Source: Elephas maximus indicus (Eukaryota > Chordata > Mammalia > Proboscidea > Elephantidae). Taken from it: DNA of 64,000 bases. The notes below the pieces were generated by a model. That model searched no databases, was not told where the DNA came from, and saw only the letters and a program-made list of their open reading frames with translations. Shown here one piece after another: positions 1-10,965 of the stretch. The position numbers and the translations under genes are program-made. Location of the stretch: NCBI RefSeq assembly GCF_024166365.1, contig NC_064842.1:28801001-28865000 (forward strand). The letters are read 5' to 3'. Numbering within the stretch: the first letter of the stretch is position 1; each line of letters starts with the position of its first letter.

Positions 1-540
1 GTATAATGACTCTGTGTATTCCTTCCATCTTCTTTTGATGCTTCCTGCATCATTTAATATTTTCCCCATGGAATCCTTTACTATTGCAACTCAAGACTTG
101 AATTTTTTCTGCAGTTCTTTCAGCTTGACAAACACCGAACGTGTTCTTCCCTTTTGGTTTTCCATCTCCAGCTCTTCGCACATGTCATTATAATACTTTA
201 CTTTGTCTTCTCGAGATGCCCTTTGAAATCTTCTGTTCAGTTCTTTTACTTCATCAATTCTTCCTTTTGCTTTAGCTGCTGTACGCTCAAGAGCAAGTTT
301 CAGAGTCTCCTCTGACATCCATCTTGGTCTTTTCTTTCTTTCCTGTCTTTTCAGTGACATCTTGCTTTCTTCATGGATGATGTCCTTGATGTCATTCCAC
401 AACTCGTCTGGTCTTTGGTCACTAGTGTTCAATGTGTCAAATCTATTCTTGAGATGGTCTCTAAATTCAGGTGGGATATACTCATGGTCATATTTTGGCT
501 CTCGTGGGCTTGCTCTGATTTTCTTCAGAGTTACAGTTTA
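1..540 (-). mobile_element. RTE/BovB-class LINE relic, region between endonuclease and reverse transcriptase
   Basis: Reading the minus strand, an open stretch at 91-432 encodes a lysine/glutamate-rich peptide with a 'RPRWMSEETLKLALERTAAKAKG' type block and 'RFQRASREDKVKYYNDMCEE'. This resembles the linker between the endonuclease and reverse-transcriptase domains of RTE/BovB LINEs. The upstream in-frame part reaches about 535. The left end runs off the window, so the full element length is unknown. It has no start of its own and is a relic, not a gene. Confidence 0.75.
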
Positions 541-689
541 GGGCATAACTATACACTTTAAAAATTATATGTATATATATAATTATACAGCACATAGGTT
601 TCTAACATTTGATAAGATGACTTTTAGTGTCATGGCAAAAAAACTCTGTTTTCATGAAGCAGAACTTACACATTTATTTCACAGTGATT

Positions 690-920
690 AACCATTCATG
701 GCACCCGTAGAGCTTATTATGTGCCAGCCCTTCTACTCAAATATCACTTTGTTAATCCTCGACCCTAAGAGGACTCAGATTCAACCCATTTTAAGATGGC
801 CAAATGAGGCGCAAAAGAGGTTAATAACCTGCCAGGGTCACTTGGCCCTTAAAAGGGCAGAGCATGAGGTCAGGTAGTCCAGTGACCAAGTATAGGCTCT
901 TACCCACTCTGCCATGCAGT
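690..920 (-). repeat. MIR SINE
   Basis: The stretch contains the antisense MIR core, seen as 'gaggttaataacctgccagg' followed by 'gtcac' and preceded by a diverged 'tgtgccag' 3' segment. It is old and diverged. Confidence 0.6.
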
Positions 921-1865
921 CCCTCAGAGTAAGTAGGAAAATCTCTTATACCCAGGGTGCAAATTGAAATTGTGGGCAACTGGATAGGTGGGCAGAGGAG
1001 AGTTGAAGCATGCTGGCAGGTGATGCTGAAGAATCCTGGCAGGCTGGTAGTCATCATAGGGACCCTGGACATGGGGATGGGGCACACATAAACCTACAAA
1101 GAGCTGGGACAAAGGCACTGTGCCAGGCTCCAGCCCCCATGACAGGCCTGGCTAGAGCAAGATTCTAATTCAGTAATGGGTCTGGAGAATGAGAATTTGT
1201 GGGAAAAAAACGTGGGATGGAGACCAAACCAGGAGTCTAATCCTGAAGACTGAGGCACCCAATGGGTAGGAGAACCCAGGCCTTGGAACTCCAGGGCAGA
1301 GACCCCGTGAGCAGGATGGGTGGCGGTTGCGGTCAGAAGAACATCACAGATGTTTAGCCAGAGCAGCCTGGGCTCCAAATCCCAGCTCAGCCTGAGGAGG
1401 GGCGGGGACAAAACCCTTCAGAGAGGGCCAAACTACTAGAACGCATATTAGAACTAAGGCATATGCGGCCCAGTAGGCCTAGCTCTGGGGCCTGGAGAAG
1501 CAGGAACAGGTAAGTATGGGAGAAGCGCTTCTCCCTGGGGGCATCCCCAGCACCTCTGGGAGTGCCCCTTTTTGCCTATGGAAGTGACACCACCTGTTTA
1601 CATTGATTTCCTTGCAATCTGGTTGCTGAGCCCAGACTCAAGTCCTATGATTAAAAAAAAAAGTCTTGGAAAGGATTCCCACTGCAAGGGGGACTTCCCC
1701 AAGGCAAACAATGTATTTGTCTGGTGACATCAGGGCATCTTGAGTGAGAAGAGAGTCAACAGCCATAGCGTTCAGTCTCCTCGATCCAGGAAGCAGGTTT
1801 CCACGTTGCTTCAAGCTCCATTATCGTCTTAAGTGTTGACATCTGCTATTTTGTAAACGTCACAA
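921..1865. other. Unclassified intergenic sequence
   Basis: Moderately GC-rich single-copy-looking DNA. Reading frames here are short and resemble no family I know. I see no repeat consensus, splice structure or RNA gene. Confidence 0.4.
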
Positions 1866-2073
1866 AAACCAGAAACCAGTTACCATTCAGTTGACTCTGA
1901 CTCGTAATGACCCCATGTGTTGTGACCCATAGAGTTTTTAGGGCTTTTAGGGCTGTGACTGTTCAGGAGCAGGTCACCAGGCCTTTCTTCTGAGGCACCT
2001 CTGGATGGGCTTGAACCAGCAGGCTTTTTCTTGGTAACTCAGCGCTTGACCATTCGCACCACCCAGGGACTCC
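1866..2073 (-). repeat. AfroSINE (long form, diverged)
   Basis: On the plus strand it reads from a degenerate tail ('ccattcagttgactctgactc') through 'aggagcaggtcaccaggcct' to a tRNA-like head ending 'accacccagggactcc', so the element points to the minus strand. Compared with nearby copies it is heavily diverged. Confidence 0.8.
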
Positions 2074-3011
2074 ACTGTAAACATCATACAAGCAGGCTAT
2101 TTCTTTTTTCTGAAGGGGGCAGTCACCTGAAGAGATGAACTTCAAAGCATCTGGGTTAAACAGTTCTCCAATATAAAGCCATCCTGGCTGCAGAAAATGT
2201 GATGCTAGACTGTGCGTTAATAACACTTTCACTTGCTGTAATTGAAATGCTGATAAAGTTAGATTAAAATATACATATTCCATTAATCACGAAGACTCAT
2301 AAAAAATAAGCCCTCCTAGGCCTACCGAGAGTAAATCAAGGACTCATTTAAGAGAACATTGAGCTTAAGTTTAATGAGTATAATATTTGTATTTAAATAC
2401 ATGTAAGCGTTAATCCATTAATGAACAGCATGAGTCAGATATTTATCATGTAATATTTTTAGCACTTAGATAGCAGCAATATATTACCAAGAGTTTATTT
2501 GCTCACCAAAGTCTTCATTAACTTGCATATAATTCATGTGAATTTTCAGCTCATGTATTACTTCAACACAGCTATTTAAATTTTTAAACATATTTGTTTA
2601 CAGAACCACCAAATGCTATAATAAACTATCTTTACATTCTTTGTCTTAACTGGGATAAGAAAAACAGAAACTCCAAAGAAATTCTCTCTCCCACTAGCCA
2701 AAAGACACGTGTAACAAAAGAAACCAATGCCAAATTTAGAAGAATTTTAATCTTAAATGTGTCATCAATGTTTGCCTCATAAACAGCATCAGACCACACA
2801 TTTCCTATCAGTTATGAGCTAGTTGTTTTAAAGCCCTTATCAAGCTAAGTGGTTTGATTTTTTTTTTACTACCCATGTGTGTCCTAGATCTGGTGCGGGG
2901 GTGGTTGAAGTTATGGCAGGAAGGAGTATATGAAGCAAAAAGGATTGGACTATGTGAAATGGGGAAAATACCAAGGGCAACTCCAATTACTGAGCATTTG
3001 CCATGCACAGG
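2074..3011. other. AT-rich unclassified intergenic sequence
   Basis: AT-rich, with no recognisable repeat consensus or conserved reading frame. The short frames at 2594-2782 and 2808-3068 look like chance. Confidence 0.4.
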
Positions 3012-3577
3012 TGTCATGGATTGAATTGTGTCCCCAAAAAAATATGTGTCAACTTGGTTAAGCCACAATTCCCAGTATTGTGTGGTTGTCCTCCATTTTG
3101 CAATTGATGTAATTTCCCTATGTGTTATAAATCCTAATTTCTGCCTGTGGTTAATGAGGCAAGATTAGATTATGTTGAAGATTAGGGTGGGATATAACAC
3201 CCTTACTCAGGTCACATCTCTGATCCAATGTAAAGGGAGTTTCCCTGGGGTGTACCCTGCATCAGTTTTTATCCTACAAGAGATGAAAGGGAAGCGAGCT
3301 GAGAGATGGAGACTTCATACCACCAAGAAAGCAACGCCAGGAGCAGAGCACGTCCTTTGGACCCAAAGTTCCTATGCTGAGAAGCTCCTAGACCAGGGGA
3401 AGATTGATGACAAAGACCTTCCTCCAGAGCCGACAGAGAGAGAAGGCCTTCCCTTGGAGCTGATGCCCTGAATTCAGACTTCTAGCCTACTAGACTGTGA
3501 GAGAATAAACTTCTGTTTGTTGAAGCCATCCACTTGTGGTATTTCTGTTATAGCAGCACTAGATAACTAAGACAACA
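3012..3577 (+). mobile_element. MLT1-like (MaLR/ERVL-class) solo LTR
   Basis: Starts 'tgtcatggattgaattgtgt' and ends 'gataactaagacaaca', giving the TG...CA ends of an LTR. It carries the 'gagaataaacttctgtttgt' polyadenylation region typical of MLT1 LTRs. The 99-codon frame at 3172-3471 lies wholly inside it and is not a gene. The same family recurs at about 4.7, 9.9, 14.1 and 57.4 kb. Confidence 0.75.
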
Positions 3578-3584
3578 GATAAAC

Positions 3585-3632
3585 ATTTTCAACTTACTTA
3601 ACTCTCACAGAATTCTCCATGAGATAGTTGTT
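3585..3632 (-). repeat. MIR fragment (left part, split by an RTE tail)
   Basis: Antisense MIR-like text 'acttaactctcacagaattc' and 'tccatgagatag', continued at about 3860-4042 after an RTE-derived insertion. Confidence 0.5.
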
Positions 3633-3845
3633 ATTGTCGTTATGTGCCATTGAGTTGGCTCCAACTCATAGTGACCCAATATTGAAAATGATATGTTGCC
3701 CAGCCCGGCACCATCCTCACAATTGTTGCTATGTTTGAGCCCATGGTTGCGGCCACTGTATCAATCCATCTCCTTGAAGGTCTTCCTCTTTTTCGCTGAC
3801 CATCTGCTTTATCAAGCATGATGTTCTTCTCCAGGGAAGGATATC
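3633..3845 (-). mobile_element. RTE LINE 3' end
   Basis: The reverse complement matches the 3' end of the RTE copy at 6.4-7.75 kb: 'ttgaaggtcttcctcttttt', 'aagcatgatgttcttctcca' and the 'gttggctccaactcatagtg' tail. It is severely 5'-truncated. Confidence 0.75.
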
Positions 3846-3859
3846 AACATCGACAGGCA

Positions 3860-4042
3860 TGCAAATTTCTTGAAAATTTAGCTATCGGCTCTCACTAGCC
3901 AGTATGGCCCCGGCACCTCACAGAGAGGTCAGTTGGGTTGCTGCAGTTCCTAGTCACACAACCAGTAAAGAGTGCGGCCATGATTTGGACCCAGGCAGCC
4001 TGGCTTCAGAGCTCACATTCTCAACCACTATGTCATTCTGTT
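3860..4042 (-). repeat. MIR SINE (right part)
   Basis: Antisense MIR core: 'cctagtcacacaaccagtaa' then 'catgatttggacccaggcag' and 'ctcacattctcaaccactat'. It is the second half of the MIR split by the RTE tail. Confidence 0.6.
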
Positions 4043-4707
4043 TTAGAAAGAATAATCCAGAACAAAAAAGGGACAACACTACACCAAGGGCTGCTCCTGA
4101 GCAAGAGTAACAGGGTCAGGTATGGACAATGTTCAACTGCTGTAACTTGAGACTTCAGTAAGAACAGGGGGGGAAAGAAAATTTCATGATATAATGAACT
4201 CTCAGAGGAAGGAAAATTGACAAATTTGACAGCTATTAAGTTTGGAGGGAGTCCCTGGATGGTGCAAATGGTTCTTGCCATATCTCCACAAAGGTAGGCA
4301 GTTAGCCGAGGGGTAGAAGGGGTGTTTGAGAGGGGATGTGAGGAGCGAATGTAGGCGAACAGGCCCTGTACCGCCAGCCCCGGGGCAAGTGCTGGTGACG
4401 GTGTTGCCCTCCTGCCTTCCACTCCTGTGGTCCAGGCTGGGCTCTGAGAGTTTGGGCTGGTGTCAGGATGGAGTTCTGGCCAAATCCCAGGAAACGCTCC
4501 AAGGGAGGCTGGGTGGGCCGAAGAAGACAGTCTAAAGGGGCCTAGCTGAGAGGCAAAAATGCATGGCCTTGAAATCTGGGAGGTGAGAAGACGGGTAGGA
4601 TCTAGTCCCTAACACTGGGAAAGGTAGAGCCAAGACTCCCTTTACAGGGATTCTAGGAACATGTTATAGGAGAGTGAGCTGTTGAGATTCCAGGCTGGAT
4701 TAGGTAC
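4043..4707. other. Unclassified intergenic sequence, GC-rich middle
   Basis: A short stretch near 4250-4280 resembles the head of an AfroSINE ('gagtccctggatggtgcaaa'). About 4290-4560 is GC-rich without a repeat I recognise. Overlapping frames on both strands there show no family resemblance. Confidence 0.35.
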
Positions 4708-5078
4708 TGTTATGGATTGAATTGTGTTCCCAAAAAAATGTGTACTATTGAAGTCCTGCCCTTAAACCTGAGGATGTGATCCTGTTTGGGAATAGAGGTT
4801 TTTGTTATGCTAATTAGGTCACATCCAAGTAGGGTGGGTTCTAAATTTAATCACTTCTGAGTTATAAAAAAAATGGACAATGGGCACAAACACACAAAGG
4901 GGGAAGAGGGAGACAGACCCTTCTACAAGGATCACTGGCAGCTACCAGAAGCTGAAATAGACAAGGAAGTACCTCCCCCTAGAGCCACGCCCTCCTGAGC
5001 TGTGAGGAAATAAACTTCTGTTCTTTAAAGCCACCCACTTGTAATATATTGTGTTAGGGCAGCACTAGGGAACTTAGA
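4708..5078 (+). mobile_element. MLT1-like solo LTR
   Basis: Begins 'tgttatggattgaattgtgt' and ends near 'agcactagggaacttaga', with 'gaaataaacttctgttcttt' before the end. Same family as the copy at 3.0-3.6 kb but shorter and with a different internal part. Confidence 0.75.
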
Positions 5079-5317
5079 TATAATGTGCTTTATAACTCTA
5101 GTGTAATCATTGCATTCTATTGTAATGCTGAATTTCTCACTTTTGACCATGAACCACAAAAAGACACACATTTTTTATCACGACTCAGTACATACATGCA
5201 TACAGACGTAGTTACTGAAACGGAAGTTTCAGAAAGCCTCCTGACCTTTGTATGTGCAGGGCAACCTGACATTTTTCTATTCTGTTCTATTTGATTTTGT
5301 GAATACTGGGCATGACA

Positions 5318-5467
5318 GAAAACCCTGGTTAAGTGCTATGGCTGCTAACCAAGAGGTCAGCAGTCCAAATTTGCCAGGCGTTCCTTGGAAACTCTATGGG
5401 GCAGTTTTACTCTGTCCTATAGGGTCACGTGGAGTCGGAATCGACTCGACAGCAGTGGGTTTTGGTT
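5318..5467 (+). repeat. AfroSINE with target-site duplication
   Basis: tRNA-like head ('ctgctaaccaagaggtcagc') and RTE-like tail ('gagtcggaatcgactcgaca'). An 11-bp direct repeat, tgggcatgaca, lies at 5307-5317 and 5468-5478, which marks the insertion cleanly. Confidence 0.9.
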
Positions 5468-5479
5468 TGGGCATGACAC

Positions 5480-6059
5480 ACTAATTTCCTTTCACATGCA
5501 CCAATGGCTCCTGTCTTGCAGTTTGAAAACCACTTAGTATGATGTGTAAAATGTTTAATTGTGATGTTTGGCTGCCTTTGAATTCTCCAGAAAGAACCCC
5601 ATTCACACCAAAAGCCCTAGTAGCCGATGTAAATATTACTGGAGATTTTGCAGGGGTGGTGAAGAATGGGGATTTAGGTCACCCATGATTTTATAAATTT
5701 CCCTGGACATGTCTACCCCACCAGCTGAGGGTGCTCTTCTCTCAGCCTCCACCTGTTCAGTGCCTGGTCCCTTCCTGCCTCCCTCCTTCACCCTTCCAAG
5801 AACAAAGGCATTCCTTTGAACGTTTCACACAGGGTAGCACTGTTGGTTTCTTTCAGTCCAGTGCACCAATTCACTTACAAGTCCTGGAGCCCTAGCTTCA
5901 GAAAAGGCTCATCAAAGTATTCATCTGATAAACTTCTGCCTCTTACTACCTGCTAGGAAAATAAGATGTGCTCCCTATTATTACACGTATCTATTTCCCT
6001 TACTGAACTCTGAGCAACTTGAGAATAGGGACTTAGGGTACTTGATACGTGTTAAACTG
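5480..6059. other. Unclassified intergenic sequence
   Basis: No repeat consensus, conserved reading frame or RNA gene seen. Confidence 0.35.
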
Positions 6060-6092
6060 ATACATGAATTAAGCACAGCTTGACCAAAGCAA

Positions 6093-6248
6093 GGAGCCCT
6101 GGTGGCGCAGTGGTTAAGAACTCACTCAGCTGCTGACCAAAAGGTTGGCAGTTCGAATCTACCAGCTACTCCTTGGAAACCCTATAAGGCAGGTCTACTC
6201 TGTCCCATAGGGTTGCTATAAGTTGGAATCAACTTGACAGCAGTGGGT
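6093..6248 (+). repeat. AfroSINE inserted in L1 tail
   Basis: Starts 'ggagccctggtggcgcagtg' and ends 'cttgacagcagtgggt'. Imperfect 12-bp flanking repeats (tgaccaaagcaa and tggccaaagtaa) at 6081-6092 and 6249-6260 mark the insertion into the older L1 sequence. Confidence 0.9.
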
Positions 6249-6422
6249 TGGCCAAAGTAAATGATGTCACTAAAAAGCACACAAGGGAAAAGGATGTTTG
6301 TGCTAATGAATATGACATATATAATTTCGCAACAGCATCAGTAATCAAAAACTGGTATATGGTCACATATGAACATGTATAGGCATATATGTGTACAGGT
6401 TGATACAGCTGAGCACATATCT

Positions 6423-7750
6423 ATGCCAAGAAATTTGGAAGACAGCTACCTGACCAACCGACTAGAAGAGATCCATATTCATGCCTATTCCCAAGAAAGG
6501 TGATCCAACCGAATGCGGAAATTGTAGAACAATATCATTAACATCACATGCAAACGAAATTCTGCTGAAGAGCATTCAAAAGCAGCTGCAGCAGTGTATC
6601 GACAGGGAGCTGCCAGAAATTCAGGCCGGTTTCAGAAGAGGATGTAGAACCGGGGATGTCATTGCTGATGTCAGATGGATCCTGGCTGAAAGCAGAGAAT
6701 GCCAGAAGGATGTTTACCTGTGTTTTATTGACTATGCAAAGGCATTTGACTGTGTGGATCATAACAAATTATGGATAGCGTTATGAAGAATGGGAATTCC
6801 AGAACACTGAATTGTGCTCATGAGGAACCTTTACATAGATCAAGAGGCAGTTGTTTGGACAGAACAAGGGGATACTGATTGGCTTAAAGTCAGGAAAGGT
6901 GTGCGTCAGGTTGTATCCTTTCACCATACCTATTAGATCTGTATGCTGAGCAAATAATCCAAGAAGTTGGACTGTATGAAGAAGAACAGGGCATCAGGAT
7001 TGGAGGAAGACTCATTAACAATCTTCGGTATGCAGATGACACAACCTTGCTTGCTGAAAGTGAAGAGGACTTGAAGCACTTACTAATGAAGATCAAAGAC
7101 CACAGCCTTCAGTATGGATTACGCCTCAACATAAAGAAAACAAAAATCCTCACAACTGGACCAATAAGGAACATCATGATAAATGGAGAAAAGAGTGACA
7201 CTGTCAAGGATTTCATTTTACTTGGATCCGCAATCAACACCTATGGAAGCAGCAGTCAAGAAATCAAAAGATACGTTGCATTGGGCAAATTTGCTGCAAA
7301 AGACCTCTTTAAAGTGTTGAAAAGCAAAGATGTCACCTTGAAGACTAAGGTGCACCTGACCCAAGCCATGGTATTTTCAATCACATCACATGCATGTGAA
7401 AGCTGGACAATGAATAAAGAAGAACTGACACCTCTGAATTGTGGTGTTGGCGAAGAATAGTGACTATTGAAGTACAACCAGAATGATCCTTAGAAGCAAA
7501 GGCAGTAAGACCATGTGTTATATACTTTGGGCATGTTGTCAGGAGGGATCAGTCATGCTTGGTAAAGTACAGGGTCAGCGGAAAGCAGAAGACCCTCAAC
7601 GAGATGGATTGACACAGTGGGTGCAACAATGGGGTCAAGCATAACAACGATTGTGAGAATGGTGCATGACCGGGCAGTGTTTCGTTCTGTGGTACACAGG
7701 GTTGCTATGAGTCAGAACTGACTCAACAGCACCTAACAACAACAACAACA
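6423..7750 (+). pseudogene. RTE/BovB LINE, 5'-truncated, broken reverse transcriptase
   Basis: The 6481-6786 frame shows reverse-transcriptase motifs including 'IPKKGD', 'QAGFRRG' and 'FIDYAKAFDCVDHNKLW'. It stops at 6784, and after frame disruption the catalytic 'YADDTTLLAESEEDL' block follows at about 7030-7075, then the C-terminal part at 7047-7460 with 'ACESWTMNKEE'. The 3' end is a (caa)n tract at 7736-7750. It lacks the endonuclease domain and carries in-frame stops and shifts, so it is inactive. An acatatct-like repeat on both sides (about 6414 and 7749) may be the target duplication. It sits inside the older L1 tail. Confidence 0.9.
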
Positions 7751-8679
7751 TATCTGTGCACAAATAGAAGTATCTACATGTACGTGTACATACAGATATG
7801 TGTATGCATACGTATATAATCATAGAGGACACAGTTACAGATACTTTTCAAACATAACCAAATACCTTTCAGGAATAGTTTTCTGGGTTTGAAGGCTTAG
7901 AACCTTAGTCTCATGGGACAATTCAATCAATTGTAATCACAAAGTTTCTGTTCAGCATCTAGTGAAGTAGGTAGCATTTGAGATCTTAAAAGCTTGTGAG
8001 CAGCCATCAAAGATACAACTATTGGTCTCTACTCATTAGGAGCGAAAGAGAAAGAAAGAAACCAAAGTATCCTAAAAGAAACTAGCCTACAGAGCTAATA
8101 GTCTACATGAGTAATGGTCTTACCTACCCTGAGACCAGAAGAACTAGATGGTACCCAACTACAACAACCGACCATTCTTTTCAGGGCCACAAGAGATGAA
8201 CCCTGACAGAACAGGAGAAAAATTCAGAACAGAACTCAAATTCTGAAAAAGCCCAGGCTTACTGGACCAGGTGAGAATGGAGGACTCTGTGAGACTATCA
8301 CCCTGAGATACTCTTTAAACCTTGAACTGAAACTATCCCCCTGAGGTTGCCTTTTAGCAAAATAACAGATTGGCACAAAAAATAAAGGGATATTATCTGT
8401 GAGTATGGTCCTCCATTAAAAAACCATCTATATGAGGCCAAAAGTCTATTACTCTAAACCAAAGATAAGAAGATAAGGGGACAGAGACACTAGGGTAGTG
8501 GACAAAGAGCAACCAGAAGACAATTAAAGAGAGCACTGATACATTGCAAAAAATGTAATTCATGTTGCTTAACAATATTTGTAGAAATTGTTAGATGAGA
8601 ATCTAATTTGCTGTGTAAACTTTCACTGGAAACACAAATATTTTTTAAAAATAAATGAGTTAACTAGTTAATCAGTGAA

Positions 8680-8800
8680 TGGGTACGTTATTTCCATCTT
8701 ACAAGTAGGAAACTAGGGCTCACAAAGATTAAGTGACTAGGATCCCTCTTCTGGGGAGCTAAAAGCCAGCCTTCAAATGCAGAAGCCATGTAGGCAGAAT
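8680..8800 (-). repeat. MIR SINE
   Basis: Antisense MIR core: 'tttccatcttacaagtagga' then 'actagggctcacaaagatta' and 'agtgactagg'. Confidence 0.6.
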
Positions 8801-9053
8801 TCATTTGAATCAGGTATGCAAATCAATTCTTCCACATGTCCCTGAAATGCCAAAGAAATGGACCAAAGAGGGGGAAATGGCAAGCAGGGATCTTACCATC
8901 CCTAGGGCACGTGTTATGTTTTATGATTTATATGTTTACTATTTCAAACTAAACCAAAGCAAAAAGGCCTTGAGAAAGGGTTAGCAAATGTTTTAAAAGC
9001 CTCCAATTCACCCCATTGGTGAAGAAGGAATTCCCATTTCTGAGTTACAGGGA

Positions 9054-9489
9054 TGGCCAAACCCATGACACCTAACACTGGACTAATGAGATTGACAGTA
9101 GTTTATTAGTCACACACACTCACAGCTGTGGAGGAGGACATCACACACCACGCAGGGTCACATAGGGCTGCACTCGGGACCAGAGTGAACAACTGGAACT
9201 ATGGGAGGCAGGCTTTACAGTATCAAGAGGGCGTTGTGCTCTCTGGTTCCTGCGGGAGGGATGTGATCGGTTTGTTGGAATAATTCTGTGGGCTGGCAGG
9301 GAACTTAAACCCATTGCTCAGAGATGAGCAGGCACTGTGCCTAGTTCCTTGATAAGGAGGGTTGCTTGGCTAAGGAACCTTTCTTGCGGGAGCTGAGTGG
9401 GGAGGGGAGCTTGCGGTTAGACCATTTGAGGCCCTCCTGGTTTCATCAGATGTCAAGGCAGCACCTAACTTTAGGCCTTATGCCACACA
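9054..9489 (-). mobile_element. Solo ERV LTR
   Basis: Read on the minus strand it runs from 'tgtgtggcataaggcctaaa' to a 'ggtttggcca' end. A 'gactaataaactactgtcaa' polyadenylation region comes after a U3-like part that includes a run of C-rich promoter-like sequence. TG...CA termini are present but I could not find a clear target duplication. No internal viral genes are seen, and the family is not identified. Confidence 0.6.
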
Positions 9490-9858
9490 AAAGGCCCCTC
9501 ATTTCTAGTTGCACTCGATTATTAAGGTAATTGGGTACATCTCATGTGTAAGATAATTTTCTTTGTTCGATTTAATGAATGGCTTTGGTTACTACTGCAA
9601 CAAGTAAGTTAGTCCTTTTCAAATAAGGATGCTGCGGTCATGCACTCATATATGCCTGAATGAGAATGAGACAGTGGGAAGCTATTAAGGGAGTGTTTAC
9701 AGCTAAGTTACACGGACAGATTCTCAAACACTTACATCAAGTACATGGGAATTTTATAAAATCAAAAGCTATTCTGTTCTTATAGTAATAATATTTCCAA
9801 GAATGTTTTCAAAGTTGTTGGCTTAAGCCAACTTCCAGAATTCATTTTCACTTTGTGT
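9490..9858. other. Unclassified intergenic sequence
   Basis: AT-rich, with no recognised repeat or conserved frame. Confidence 0.35.
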
Positions 9859-10092
9859 GATGTGGATTGAATTGTGTCCCCCAAAAATATGAGTTATAAA
9901 TATGTGTTATAAATCCTAACCCCTGTGTCTATGGTTATAATCCCATTTGGAAATGGTGTGTCTTAAGTCAATTTCTTTTGAGATATAAAAGAGATTAAAC
10001 AAGAGAGCAGAGCAGAGGTGGGGTAAGACACGCAGTGATCTCCAAGGAACCAGGAAACAAGCTGAAGAGACAGACAAGATCTTCCTTCAGAG

Positions 10093-10130
<38 letters not shown>

Positions 10131-10255
10131 CTTCCATTAGAGCCAGCACCCTGGATTTGGACATCTAGCCTCCTAAACTGTGAAAAAATAAATTTCTGTT
10201 TGTTAAAGCCACCCACTTTTGGTATTTATGTTATAGCAGGGCTAGATAACTAAGT
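9859..10255 (+). mobile_element. MLT1-like solo LTR with internal (GA)n
   Basis: Starts 'tgatgtggattgaattgtgt' and ends 'gcagggctagataactaag', with 'aaaaaataaatttctgtttg' near the end. A perfect GA dinucleotide run at about 10097-10128 lies in its middle and creates chance frames on both strands. Confidence 0.75.
10097..10128. repeat. (GA)n microsatellite
   Basis: About 16 uninterrupted GA units, grown inside the MLT1-like LTR. Confidence 0.95.
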
Positions 10256-10475
10256 GGCATAGTAGACGGATGAGTTAACTTTATGAGTTGAAATTTTACA
10301 TAGAAAACTTCCAATTCCCGTATTGAACTCACAGCAACATAAAGTTGTATTAAAGTGTATTTTGTGATGAGAGAGATAAACAATATAGAAGAATTATTTA
10401 TTTGACATGAGCCATTTTGTCTTCTGTCTTCTCTCAAAGTATTGCCATATCCTATTAATCATCTCTCAGATGATT

Positions 10476-10803
10476 GGTGTGAGTTGGCTACTGACTCATG
10501 GTAACCCTGTGCGCAATGGAAAGAAATGCTGGCCAATCCTGCATCATCCTCGTGATTGGGGGCAAATCGGGCCATAGTGACCCATGGGATTTTCATTAGC
10601 TGATTTTTCAGGAGTAGATCACCAGGCCTTTTTTCCTAGTCTCTTTTAGCTGGAAGCTCTGCTGAAACCTGTTCAACATCATAGCACACACAAGCCTCCA
10701 CTGACAGGTGGGCAGTGGCCATGCTTGAGGTGCGTTGGCCAGGATCAAACTTAGGGCCTCCATCACGGAAGGCAAGAACTGTACCACTTACCCACCGTGC
10801 CTC
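10476..10803 (-). repeat. Long-form AfroSINE with perfect 11-bp target duplication
   Basis: Plus-strand text runs from the RTE-like tail ('gagttggctactgactcatg') through 'aggagtagatcaccaggcct' to a tRNA-like head ('taccacttacccaccgtgcc'). The flanking repeat ctcagatgatt is perfect at 10465-10475 and 10804-10814. Next to it is a second SINE that reused part of the same target. Confidence 0.85.
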
Positions 10804-10814
10804 CTCAGATGATT

Positions 10815-10965
10815 ACCAAACCCGTTGCTATCAAGTTGATTCCAACTCACGGCAACCCTATAGGACAGAGTAAAACTGCCCTCAGGGTTTCCAAGGAGCA
10901 CCTGGTGGATTCGAACTGCCGACCTTTTGGTTAGCAGCCATAGCTCTTAATCATTACGCCACTCG
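10815..10965 (-). repeat. AfroSINE
   Basis: Antisense copy: 'caagttgattccaactcacg', 'ctataggacagagtaaaact' and 'ccgaccttttggttagcagc'. It is flanked by atgatta on both sides, the right half of the target used by the neighbouring SINE. Confidence 0.9.

Larger units (their letters stand above)
6060..8655 (+). mobile_element. L1 3' UTR tail, split by an AfroSINE and an RTE
   Basis: The parts 6060-6092, 6249-6420 and 7750-8655 align in order with the L1 tail at 28840-30148. Shared marks are 'gacatatataatttcgcaac', 'aacataaccaaatacctttc', 'gagatcttaaaagcttgtga' and 'gaccagaagaactagatggt'. It ends in an A-rich tract near 8640. An AfroSINE (6093-6248) and a 1.3-kb RTE (about 6423-7748) interrupt it, so it is older than both. 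ORF1 and ORF2 are absent. Confidence 0.75.

Noticed and set aside
3172..3471. 99-codon plus-strand frame, with a similar peptide at 14316-14507
   Set aside because: Both lie inside copies of the same MLT1-like LTR, so their similarity is repeat homology and not gene conservation.
7736..7750. Short tandem repeats as a CRISPR array
   Set aside because: They are (CAA)n LINE or SINE tails. There are no regular repeats with unique spacers, and the DNA is clearly mammalian.
10035..10253. Frames of alternating Arg-Glu or Ser-Leu residues
   Set aside because: They come from the (GA)n microsatellite in an LTR.
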